A DNA stretch of 5,122 nucleotides from the NCBI GenBank assembly GCA_903919215.1, contig CAIXHI010000316.1, positions 1 to 5,122 of the forward strand. The letters run 5' to 3'. Source of the stretch: an uncultured Acidimicrobiaceae bacterium (lineage in GTDB: Bacteria; Actinomycetota; Acidimicrobiia; Acidimicrobiales; Ilumatobacteraceae). Each line of letters starts with the position of its first letter. Position 1 is the first letter of the stretch. A model generated the notes under the pieces. That model searched no databases. It saw only the letters and a program-made list of their open reading frames with translations, and was not told where the DNA came from. Below are positions 1-5,122 of this stretch, piece after piece. The position numbers and the translations under genes were made by a program.

Positions 1-195
1 GCAACCCCCTTGCCCCGGCTCACTGCCCCCTCTGTGTCGCGGGTGGGGCGCTCACCGATGGTGGTCAGGGCCGCGACATAGACGCCACGGCGGGTCAGCA
101 ACGCCCCCCCGGCAACCCCCTTGCCCCGGCTCACTGCCCCCTCTGTGTCGCGGGTGGGGCGCTCACCGATGGTGGTCAGGGTCGCGACACAGACG
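1..195. repeat. Two copies of an 84-bp direct repeat, 111-bp period
   Basis: Positions 1-84 and 112-195 are identical except at 71/182 (C/T) and 79/190 (T/C), and are separated by a 27-bp spacer (85-111). The first copy starts at the window edge, so more copies may lie to the left. Each copy carries an inverted repeat: in copy 2, CTGTGTCGCG at 143-152 faces CGCGACACAG at 183-192, a perfect 10-bp match; in copy 1 (32-41 and 72-81) one position is changed. A smaller CACC-GAT-GGTG hairpin lies between the arms. The minus strand is open in one frame through both copies with a 37-codon period, but I see no convincing start codon or ribosome site, so coding is uncertain. The array lies just beyond the 3' end of the acetyltransferase gene, so a minisatellite or a transcription-ending role is possible. 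Confidence 0.85.
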
Positions 196-207
196 TTCGA
201 AGCGCGG

Positions 208-780
208 TCAGATATCGACGCGGTAGCGGACGATGCGCGGGTCGCCGCTGGGTTGCACGACGGCGCGGTAGCGGTTGATCAGCGCACGCATCGGCACGTT
301 CTCCCGCAGCACATCGGCGATCAGTCGGCGGATGCCACGCTTGCGAGCCAGCACCAACATCGCATCCATCATGCGCGAGCCGACACCGGTGCCCTGGTAC
401 TCGTCGATCACCGTGACCGACAACTCGGCCGGCCCAGTCGCGCTGCCCATCCAGCGGGCCACGCCGACCGGGCGTCCTTCCGGGTGGCCGGCGTCGTCGC
501 GCAGTGCCGCGTCGAAGGCGATGACGGCTCCGTTGTAGGTGCCGTCCACATCGGCCAACCGCTTCAGCACTGGCTCGGGCAGGTCGTGTACCGGGGTGAA
601 GAAGCGCATGTGCCGCGACTCGGGGCTCAGCGCGTCGAAGCCTTCCTGGAAGTACCGGTCGAAGTCAGCTGGTTTGCCTTCGCGGGTGACGATGAGAGGG
701 ATGTGGTCGATGTGCTCATGATGCCTGAGTCGGGGACCCTCGTGGTTGCGATTGATGGCACATGTGACGACGGGCGACAC
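208..780 (-). CDS. GNAT-family N-acetyltransferase (Pat-type domain, stand-alone)
   Basis: This 190-residue cytoplasmic protein is predicted to transfer an acetyl group from acetyl-CoA to an amine; the substrate is unknown. The acetyl-CoA pyrophosphate-binding loop (motif A) is clear: QGTGVG at residues 129-134 follows the strand SVTVID and precedes a long helix ending in ARKRGI. LSPESRHMRFF (51-61) and LRENVPM (158-164) are typical of the GNAT domain that in Pat-like protein lysine acetyltransferases is joined to regulatory or acyl-CoA-synthetase-like domains. Here the domain stands alone, at the normal length of a single GNAT domain. The start is a GTG at 778-780; no ATG lies in frame before the conserved region, and the ribosome site is weak, so the start is the least certain part. 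It is transcribed divergently from the electron-transfer flavoprotein gene. Protein acetylation of metabolic enzymes is possible but unproven. Confidence 0.9.
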   Translation of the reverse strand: MSPVVTCAINRNHEGPRLRHHEHIDHIPLIVTREGKPADFDRYFQEGFDALSPESRHMRFFTPVHDLPEPVLKRLADVDGTYNGAVIAFDAALRDDAGHPEGRPVGVARWMGSATGPAELSVTVIDEYQGTGVGSRMMDAMLVLARKRGIRRLIADVLRENVPMRALINRYRAVVQPSGDPRIVRYRVDI

Positions 781-908
781 ACCAGGTCGTGGGTCGGGCG
801 GTCACATTCGAGGAACCGTGCACCGACGATGTCCCCTAGCCGGACGGCCCTACGTGGGAGACCATGTGCACAGGTGCTAGCGGATGCACCGTCGAAGAGG
901 TGGTACCG
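781..908. promoter_or_regulatory. Divergent intergenic region with leader hairpin and etfBA ribosome site
   Basis: This 128-bp gap lies between two divergent genes and should hold promoters for both, but no convincing -35/-10 pair can be picked by eye. On the plus strand a small inverted repeat, GGTGC at 873-877 and GCACC at 886-890 with an 8-base loop, sits directly before a purine-rich ribosome site, GAAGAGG at 894-900. That site is 8 bases from the ATG at 909 and decides that start over the in-frame ATG at 864. The hairpin could affect ribosome access, which is inference only. Confidence 0.4.
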
Positions 909-2765
909 ATGCGAGTCGTCGTGTTGGTGAAGCAGGTGCCCGACCTGCGGCTGGGTGGAGTTGGCGTGCATGCCGACGGCACGATCGACCGTGGTGCGGC
1001 CCCGCCGATCACGAACCCCGCTGATCTGCACGCTGTCGAGGCGGGGGTGCAGCTCGCTGACGAGGTGATCGCGGTCTCGATGGGGCCGCCCCAGGCGGAG
1101 CAGACACTCCGCGACGCCATCGCCGGCGGAGCGCACCGCGGCGTGCTGCTGTGCGACCACGCCTTCGCCGGGTCGGACACATGGGCGACAGCCAACGCGC
1201 TGTCGGCCGCGGTCCGCTGGATCGGTGGCGTCGACCTGGTGCTGTGCGGTATCTCGGCGCTCGACGGTGAGACAGGGCAGGTTGGTCCTTCGGTGGCCCA
1301 ACGCCTCGGCTGGCCGCAGGCGACCGGTTGCGAGGACCTGCTCGTCGAGGGAGGGGCGTTGCTCGCTCGACGCGTCGTCGAGGGCGGTTTCGAGCGGTTG
1401 CGCCTGCCGCTGCCGGCGGTCGCGACGGTTGGTGAAACCGGCTTCGCCCCGCGCTATCCGACCGTGCTGCAGCGACGAAAGGCAGCGACGGCCGTGATCG
1501 AGCGGGTCACTGCCGCCGACCTCGGCATCGCGCCGGACGAGATCGGGCTGGCTGCATCGCCGACGAAGGTCGCCCGCATGACGCCGTCGCCGTGGCCCGA
1601 CCGCGGCTGCAAGTACGTGGGCACTGACGGCTTCGGCTACGACGACCTGGTGTCCGAGCTGGTCGCGCTCGGCGCCTTTGCTCCACGGGCGGCGACCGTC
1701 ACGGCGACCGTCACCACGGCCGCCGCCGAGTTCGCTGGCGCCGCCGACCCGACTCACGTGCATGAGGGCGACGCTGCCCTGTGGGTGGTGTGCAACATGG
1801 CTGACGGCACGCTCGATCGGGCGTCGCGGGAGTTGTTGTCGAAGGCCACGGAACTGGCACCGGCGCTGGGCGGTGGCGTCGGCGCAGTGGTGCTCGCAGC
1901 TGACGAGGGCGACGCGCCTGCCGTGGCCGGTGTGTACGGGGCTGACGTCGTCTATCTCGCCCGCGACCCGGCGCTGGGCGTGTACTTGGCGGAACCGTAC
2001 GCACGAGTGGTTGCCGCCGCAGCGCTCGAGCGCCATCCGCAGGCTGTCGTGTTCGCGGCCACCACGACGGGTCGCGATCTGGCGCCGCGGGTGGCAGCGA
2101 TGCTGCGCGCGGGCCTCGCTGCCGACTGCACCGACCTGTATGTGGACTCGTGGACGCGGTCGGGCACGACGTACGAGCGATTGCTGCACATGGTGCGCCC
2201 GGCGATGGCCGGAGGGGTGCTCGCGACCTGCCTGTGCCCGCAGGTGCGTCCGCAGATGGCCACCGTGCGGCCGGGAGTGTTCGAACCGCGCCCATCGCCG
2301 CGGACGCCGCGCGTCGTCGCGCTCTCCGTGCAGTTGCAGGTGGATGATCTGCGGGTGGCGGTACTCGAACGCCGGATCACTGCGGCGGACGTCGATCTCC
2401 GCGACGCCGACGTGGTGATCGCCGGAGGTGCGGGTTGTGGTGCGTCAGGTTGGCACCTGGTCGAGCAGTTGGCCGAGGCGATCGGTGGGCGCGTCGCCGC
2501 GTCACGCGGGGCGGTGGAAGCGGGGTTGGCTGCACGCGGTCAGCAGATCGGGCAGACGGGGGCGACCGTGCGACCGCGCCTGTACGTCGCCTGCGGTATC
2601 TCGGGTGCGTTGCAGCACGCGGTGGGTATGCAGGACTCGACGACGATCGTGACGATCAACCGTGACCCCGAGGCCGCGGTGTTCAAGTTGGCTCACTTCG
2701 GCATCGTCGCCGACGTCGCCGAGGCGATTCCGCGGCTGATCGACGCACTTGCACGACGTGGCTGA
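909..2765 (+). CDS. etfBA: Fused electron transfer flavoprotein, beta-alpha (EtfB-EtfA)
   Basis: This 618-residue protein joins both ETF subunits, which shuttle electrons between flavin dehydrogenases (typically acyl-CoA dehydrogenases) and a quinone reductase or ferredoxin/NAD partner. Residues 1-257 are EtfB: MRVVVLVKQVPD at the start, NPAD at 36-39, and DGETGQVGP at 119-127, which forms the nucleotide pocket. The segment LLCDHAFAGSDTWATA and the QVGP loop resemble FixA/bifurcating-type EtfB, which binds a second FAD, rather than AMP-binding classical EtfB. Residues 258-289 are an Ala/Thr-rich linker. Residues 290-618 are EtfA at full length: TGRDLAPR (387-394), RPAMAGG (430-436), RPQMATVRPGVF (447-458), SR (532-533), QTG (549-551) and GISGALQH (563-570). 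S532, R533, T550 and H570 match human alpha S248, R249, T266 and H286. The usual GGRG is GGAG (A508). The ATG at 909 is chosen because it begins the conserved EtfB start and has a good ribosome site. No partner dehydrogenase, FixC or FixX gene is in view. Confidence 0.96.
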   Translation: MRVVVLVKQVPDLRLGGVGVHADGTIDRGAAPPITNPADLHAVEAGVQLADEVIAVSMGPPQAEQTLRDAIAGGAHRGVLLCDHAFAGSDTWATANALSAAVRWIGGVDLVLCGISALDGETGQVGPSVAQRLGWPQATGCEDLLVEGGALLARRVVEGGFERLRLPLPAVATVGETGFAPRYPTVLQRRKAATAVIERVTAADLGIAPDEIGLAASPTKVARMTPSPWPDRGCKYVGTDGFGYDDLVSELVALGAFAPRAATVTATVTTAAAEFAGAADPTHVHEGDAALWVVCNMADGTLDRASRELLSKATELAPALGGGVGAVVLAADEGDAPAVAGVYGADVVYLARDPALGVYLAEPYARVVAAAALERHPQAVVFAATTTGRDLAPRVAAMLRAGLAADCTDLYVDSWTRSGTTYERLLHMVRPAMAGGVLATCLCPQVRPQMATVRPGVFEPRPSPRTPRVVALSVQLQVDDLRVAVLERRITAADVDLRDADVVIAGGAGCGASGWHLVEQLAEAIGGRVAASRGAVEAGLAARGQQIGQTGATVRPRLYVACGISGALQHAVGMQDSTTIVTINRDPEAAVFKLAHFGIVADVAEAIPRLIDALARRG

Positions 2766-2783
2766 CCGTCGAAAAACCGAACG

Positions 2784-2810
2784 ACCCCCTGCCGTTGCGG
2801 GCGGGGGCCG
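2784..2810 (+). terminator. Weak GC-rich hairpin after etfBA
   Basis: CCCCC-T-GC at 2785-2792 can pair with GCGGGGG at 2801-2807, leaving a bulged T and an 8-base loop, 20 bases after the etfBA stop codon. No T-tract follows, so it is at best an atypical intrinsic terminator. The position is right, but the structure could be chance in GC-rich DNA. Confidence 0.25.
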
Positions 2811-2812
2811 TG

Positions 2813-2862
2813 TGGTGGTCGAGACCGGCGTCGATCCGGTGACCCTACGCTTTTCAGGCGTG
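2813..2862 (-). pseudogene. 3' half of a tRNA-Phe(GAA)-like sequence
   Basis: On the minus strand the order and spacing of the 3' half of tRNA-Phe are present. Anticodon-stem 5' strand CACGC (2862-2858) is followed by loop CTGAAAA with anticodon GAA (2857-2851), stem GCGTA, a 5-base variable loop GGGTC, T-arm ACCGG-ATCGACG-CCGGT (2840-2824), acceptor strand CTCGACC (2823-2817), discriminator A and an encoded CCA (2815-2813). The core CGCCTGAAAAGCG is what actinobacterial tRNA-Phe genes usually show. No D-arm or matching acceptor strand (GGTCGAG expected) lies directly upstream on that strand. T-loop position 54 is A instead of T, and the 27-43 pair is C-A. It is therefore most likely a truncated or decayed gene, left by integration or cut by the neighbouring insertion sequence, and not a working tRNA. 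Confidence 0.5.
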
Positions 2863-3127
2863 AGAGCCTGACCATCCGAACTTGAATCGCCGACTTGTAT
2901 GTGAGGTGTCGGTCGTTGTGGGTTGAGGCTCGTAGCGTCCGGTAGGTCGCTGGTCGGGTTGGCTCGTGAATCGCCCGCCGCCCTCGGGTTGGCTCTCCCG
3001 GGGTTTGCCTCCCGCCAGCGACCGGTTGCGGTCTGGCTCAACAGAGGAGTGGTGCCCCAGCGGGGTTTCCGGAAGTCGGCATGCCGACCGTGGCTTTCCA
3101 TCATCGAACACGATCGGAGACAACGTC
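2863..3127 (+). ncRNA. Candidate IS110 bridge-RNA leader
   Basis: These 265 bases before the transposase hold no credible gene but are rich in structure. CCGAC/GTCGG (2890-2894, 2908-2912) forms a first hairpin. A perfect 9-bp inverted repeat, GGTCGCTGG (2945-2953) and CCAGCGACC (3015-3023), closes a 61-base internal region. CCCC-AGC-GGGG (3055-3065) forms a hairpin, and GTCGGCATGCCGAC (3075-3088) is a perfect 14-bp palindrome. IS110-group elements such as IS621 encode a structured bridge RNA in this leader, whose internal loops base-pair with target and donor DNA. Position, length and structure fit; the RNA ends and guide loops were not identified. GGAGA at 3116-3120 is the transposase ribosome site. 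Confidence 0.4.
2954..2995 (+). repeat. 12-bp direct repeat inside the IS leader
   Basis: TCGGGTTGGCTC occurs identically at 2954-2965 and 2984-2995, 30 bases apart, both inside the region closed by the 9-bp inverted repeat of the leader. It may reflect two related loops of the candidate bridge RNA, or a local duplication. Confidence 0.8.
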
Positions 3128-4183
3128 ATGATCATCGGGGTCGACCCGCACAAGAGTTCCCACACCGCGACAGCAGTGGACCCGGCTACGAACATGCCAG
3201 TGGGATCGCTTCGGATTGATGCATCGCTGGTCGGCTATCGCCAGCTGTTGCGTTGGGCTGCCCAGTTCAGCGATCGCCGATGGGCCGTCGAGAACGCACG
3301 CGGTTTGGGTCGTCATCTCGCGCAGTGGCTGGTTGCCCGCGATGAGGTCGTCTGGGACGTGTCGGCCACGGCGACCGCACGGGTTCGAGAGTTGTCGCGT
3401 GGCGGTCGCCGCAAGAACGATGTCATCGACGCGTCCGCCGCGGCGAGCGTCGCCGCGTTGCAGGGCGATGCTTCGGTCGTGTCCGGTGAGGACCACACGG
3501 TCGTGTTTGCATTGCTCGAGGAACGCCGCGCGAACCTTGCCGCACAACGGGTTCGGGTGACGAACCAGCTCCACGCATTGATCCGTGATCTGATCCCGGG
3601 TGGCGCCCCGCTCGCTTTGAAGGCCACGGTTGCGGCAGCGATGCTGAGATCTGTGCGACCGTCATCACCTGCTGAACGGATGCGTAAGGAACTCGCCCAA
3701 GATCTGGTTCGCGATTTGCGAGCGGCGGACGCCAACCTGGCTGACATCGCCAAGCGGATGACTGACGCGCTCGATGAGCACGGCACTCGGCTTCGAGAGG
3801 TCGACGGAGTCGGTCCGATCAACGCAGTCCGCCTGATCGGCCGGACCGGGCCGGCGTCGCGGTTCCGCAGTGCTGATGCGTTCGCCGCGTATGCGGGTGT
3901 CGCCCCGATCGAGGTGGCCAGCGGTGACAAGGCACGCCACCGTCTCTCGCGCAGCGGTGACCGCCAACTGAACTCAGCGATCCATCTCGTCGCAGTCACC
4001 CAAGTGCGAATGCGTGACAGCGTCGGCCGTCACTACTTCGACGCGAAACTCGCCGAGGGCAAGACCCGAAACGAAGCACTCCGCTGCTTGAAGCGACGAC
4101 TCGCCGCCCACCTCTGGCGACTCATGCTCGCCGACGAACGACGCGCACCAGGTCAGCTCGAACCCGGCGAAATCGCCGCTTGA
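3128..4183 (+). CDS. IS110-family DEDD transposase
   Basis: This 351-residue recombinase moves its insertion sequence through a RuvC-like nuclease domain and a serine-containing C-terminal domain, guided in characterised relatives by a bridge RNA. The N-terminal DEDD_Tnp_IS110 domain starts with MIIGVDPHKSSH (D6), continues with WAVENARG (E55) and KNDVIDA (D98, D101), giving the full acidic tetrad. A helical segment of about residues 130-215 follows, then the Transposase_20 domain: a helix-hairpin-helix GVGP at 227-230, FAAYAGVAP, and SG at 265-266, where the conserved serine is expected. The open frame extends upstream to 2966, but the ATG at 3128 is chosen because the family begins with this motif and GGAGA lies 7 bases before it. 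Length and all key residues are normal, so the enzyme looks intact and possibly active. No passenger gene is present. Confidence 0.96.
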   Translation: MIIGVDPHKSSHTATAVDPATNMPVGSLRIDASLVGYRQLLRWAAQFSDRRWAVENARGLGRHLAQWLVARDEVVWDVSATATARVRELSRGGRRKNDVIDASAAASVAALQGDASVVSGEDHTVVFALLEERRANLAAQRVRVTNQLHALIRDLIPGGAPLALKATVAAAMLRSVRPSSPAERMRKELAQDLVRDLRAADANLADIAKRMTDALDEHGTRLREVDGVGPINAVRLIGRTGPASRFRSADAFAAYAGVAPIEVASGDKARHRLSRSGDRQLNSAIHLVAVTQVRMRDSVGRHYFDAKLAEGKTRNEALRCLKRRLAAHLWRLMLADERRAPGQLEPGEIAA

Positions 4184-4207
4184 CAAACACAGAGGAACCC
4201 CGGGTTT

Positions 4208-4234
4208 GATGACTGCGCACGTGAGCGCAGCATC
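4208..4234 (+). terminator. Strong hairpin after the transposase; possible IS right end
   Basis: GATG (4208-4211), a bulged A, and CTGCGC (4213-4218) pair with GCGCAG (4225-4230) and CATC (4231-4234) around the 6-base loop ACGTGA, giving ten pairs with one bulge 24 bases after the transposase stop. No T-tract follows. It may end transposase transcription, but it also overlaps the proposed right boundary of the element (CGTGAG at 4220-4225), so it may be a structural feature of the IS end. Confidence 0.4.
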
Positions 4235-4249
4235 ACGATCGAGCTCGTC

Positions 4250-4278
4250 TTGACACACACACACACGTGTGACAGTTG
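4250..4278 (+). promoter_or_regulatory. Consensus -35 box and (AC)7 run upstream of the secreted-protein gene
   Basis: TTGACA at 4250-4255 is a perfect -35 hexamer and runs into an (AC)7 tract (4253-4266) followed by GTGT, which creates the palindrome ACACGTGT (4263-4270). At 16-17 bases from the -35 box the sequence is ACAGTT/CAGTTG, a poor -10 match, so the promoter is tentative. The next gene begins 54 bases further on. The dinucleotide run lies in the spacer and could vary in length by slippage. Confidence 0.25.
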
Positions 4279-4331
4279 CCCGATCCGGGCGCGCTTTTTG
4301 GGTGGGAAGCGATCTCTGGAAAGGCGGAATC

Positions 4332-4808
4332 ATGTGGAACGGCACGAGAGCGACGAAGGCGGTCGCGAGAGCTGGCACGAAGGTTCGAAGACTTGCGATG
4401 GTTTCGGCGGGTGTGCTCGTCGGCCTAGGGCCGGTTCTGCTCACGACCGACGCTGCTCTAGCAGTCGACACGCCGGCGGAGTTGGCTTGCATGGGCTCTA
4501 GTCGAGTCTGCCTCTTCCGGGACGTGAATAGAAATGGCGTCGTCTCGCCAGGCGTCTGGGCGTACACCACCACGTCGACATCGTGGGACTTGGCAGCAAG
4601 TGGTATCACCTTCAACTACGCCACCGGTTCCTACTGGAAGTCCAACGCAAGTTCGGCTACGAACTTCCGGAGCACCCGTGAGCGGCTGTTCTCCAGCACG
4701 AATTACCTCGGCACCGAAACCTGTCTCGATGCCTATGGTGACTACACCAATTCCCTGCCCAGCAATCATCTGTATTCAATGGCGGCCGGCGTAGGAACAA
4801 CCTGCTGA
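4332..4808 (+). CDS. Secreted protein resembling peptidase inhibitor family I36
   Basis: This 158-residue exported protein has a long actinobacterial signal peptide: Arg/Lys-rich residues 1-20 (RR at 19-20), a hydrophobic stretch of about 21-37, and a likely cleavage site after ALA at 42-44. The mature part of about 114 residues has four cysteines (C53, C60, C131, C158), enough for two disulfides. Its patterns C-x6-CLFRDVNRNG (53-69), WKSNASSATN (102-111) and NYLGTETCLDAYGDY (124-138) recall the two beta-gamma-crystallin-like repeats of I36 inhibitors, whose founder is the Streptomyces metalloprotease inhibitor SMPI. Inhibition of an extracellular protease is thus plausible, but the family match is by eye. 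The ATG at 4332 follows AAAGGCGGA; an upstream in-frame start at 4269 would spoil the signal peptide. The next gene follows after 3 bases, implying one transcript. Confidence 0.8.
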   Translation: MWNGTRATKAVARAGTKVRRLAMVSAGVLVGLGPVLLTTDAALAVDTPAELACMGSSRVCLFRDVNRNGVVSPGVWAYTTTSTSWDLAASGITFNYATGSYWKSNASSATNFRSTRERLFSSTNYLGTETCLDAYGDYTNSLPSNHLYSMAAGVGTTC

Positions 4809-4811
4809 CGA

Positions 4812-5122
4812 ATGCGTCGACACAATGATGGTCGGGTGAGCCTTGTCGGCCTCGGCGCCTTGCTGCTGATCGTGGCGAGCACTGTGCTGGGCTGCGGGGG
4901 CGGCGGCGAGACCAACTCAGCCGTCACGCTCGACTTCAGCGGCGCGAGTGCTGCTGCTGCCCACAGCCAGTTCGGTTACGAGCCGGGGATGAGCGTGATC
5001 ACGGTCTATCTCGAGGGTGACGGCTCGCGGCGGTGGGCTCGCGAGCTGCGCGTGCACGATCTCACTGCCGAGTGCATGGAGAACTTGGGCTACAGCGGCT
5101 ACCCGTCGATCGCGTTCACGAA
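4812..5122 (+). CDS. Putative lipoprotein, 5' part only (runs off the window)
   Basis: The frame opens with ATG at 4812 and stays open for 103 codons to the window end. The N-terminus is a lipoprotein signal peptide: a charged start (MRRHNDGR), hydrophobic residues 9-26, and a lipobox VLGC ending at C28, followed by a flexible GGGGE segment. The protein should be lipid-anchored on the outer face of the membrane. The remaining visible part (33-103) holds a second cysteine at C88 and no domain I recognise. No strong ribosome site precedes the ATG, and a GTG at 4836 is an alternative start, but the arginines favour the ATG. Only 3 bases separate it from the inhibitor-like gene, so translational coupling is likely. 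Function unknown. Confidence 0.75.
   Translation, partial: MRRHNDGRVSLVGLGALLLIVASTVLGCGGGGETNSAVTLDFSGASAAAAHSQFGYEPGMSVITVYLEGDGSRRWARELRVHDLTAECMENLGYSGYPSIAFT

Larger units (their letters stand above)
2859..4225 (+). mobile_element. IS110-family insertion sequence (ends approximate)
   Basis: The element consists of a 5' non-coding leader of about 265 bases, one DEDD transposase gene and a short 3' flank, which is IS110-group architecture. IS110 elements lack long terminal inverted repeats and make little or no target duplication, so ends are hard to place. CGTGAG occurs at 2859-2864, where the tRNA-like match stops, and at 4220-4225, inside a hairpin after the transposase; the similarity extends to CGTGAGxGC. 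If these are the junctions, the element is about 1.36 kb, a normal size. The extents given are a hypothesis; only the transposase gene is certain. Confidence 0.5.

Noticed and set aside
1..195. CRISPR array
   Set aside because: The repeats are 84 bp with only one 27-bp spacer visible, far from CRISPR repeat lengths, and no cas gene is present.
864..908. Upstream in-frame ATG that would add 15 residues to EtfBA
   Set aside because: EtfB proteins begin at MRVVVLVKQ, and the ribosome site at 894-900 serves the ATG at 909.
121..930. A 269-codon plus-strand open frame opposite the acetyltransferase
   Set aside because: It starts within the repeat, runs antisense through the clear GNAT motif and overlaps the etfBA start; its residue composition is that of a shadow frame.
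627..2189. A 520-codon open frame on the minus strand opposite etfBA
   Set aside because: It is Arg/His/Gln-rich without any recognisable domain and lies opposite the strongly conserved ETF motifs; it is an antisense frame kept open by high GC.
2502..3104. A 200-codon minus-strand open frame between etfBA and the transposase
   Set aside because: It reads through the end of etfBA, the tRNA-like sequence and the IS leader. The peptide from the tRNA-like part (GSTPVSTT) is typical of spurious frames over tRNAs.
2966..3127. N-terminal extension of the transposase by 54 codons
   Set aside because: IS110 transposases begin near the GVDPHK motif, and the extension overlaps the structured leader.
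3974..4615. A 213-codon minus-strand open frame across the IS right end
   Set aside because: It overlaps the transposase C-terminus and the signal peptide of the I36-like gene in antisense and shows no domain.

Overview
The window is GC-rich, with strong G/C preference at third codon positions, several long antisense open frames and GTG as well as ATG starts. Together with an actinobacterial-style tRNA-Phe fragment and a secreted inhibitor-like protein of a kind common in Actinomycetota, this points to a high-GC Gram-positive actinobacterium. That assignment is inference; no taxonomic marker gene is present.

Layout. Positions 1-195 hold two copies of an 84-bp near-identical direct repeat with a 111-bp period, each containing a long inverted repeat; the array may continue to the left. 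Positions 208-780 (minus) encode a stand-alone GNAT acetyltransferase of the type found fused in Pat-like protein acetyltransferases. A 128-bp divergent intergenic region separates it from 909-2765 (plus), one 618-residue polypeptide in which EtfB and EtfA, normally two proteins, are joined by an Ala/Thr-rich linker. Its EtfB half has the FixA/bifurcating-type signature rather than that of the classical mitochondrial type.

Positions about 2766-4330 form a mobile-element region. A minus-strand sequence matching the 3' half of tRNA-Phe (anticodon GAA) stops abruptly in the anticodon arm. It is followed by a 265-base structured leader and an intact IS110-family DEDD transposase (3128-4183). The long 5' non-coding leader and short 3' flank are the arrangement of IS110-group elements, whose leader encodes the bridge RNA that guides donor and target choice. 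A shared CGTGAG at 2859-2864 and 4220-4225 is a candidate pair of element boundaries.

The right end holds two genes for exported proteins, three bases apart: a 158-residue secreted protein resembling peptidase inhibitor family I36 (4332-4808) and the start of a lipoprotein of unknown function (from 4812) that runs off the window.

The most notable items are the fused EtfBA with an altered GGRG motif, the candidate bridge-RNA leader next to a split tRNA-Phe-like sequence, the inhibitor/lipoprotein pair and the 111-bp repeat. No complete novel defence or biosynthetic system is visible.
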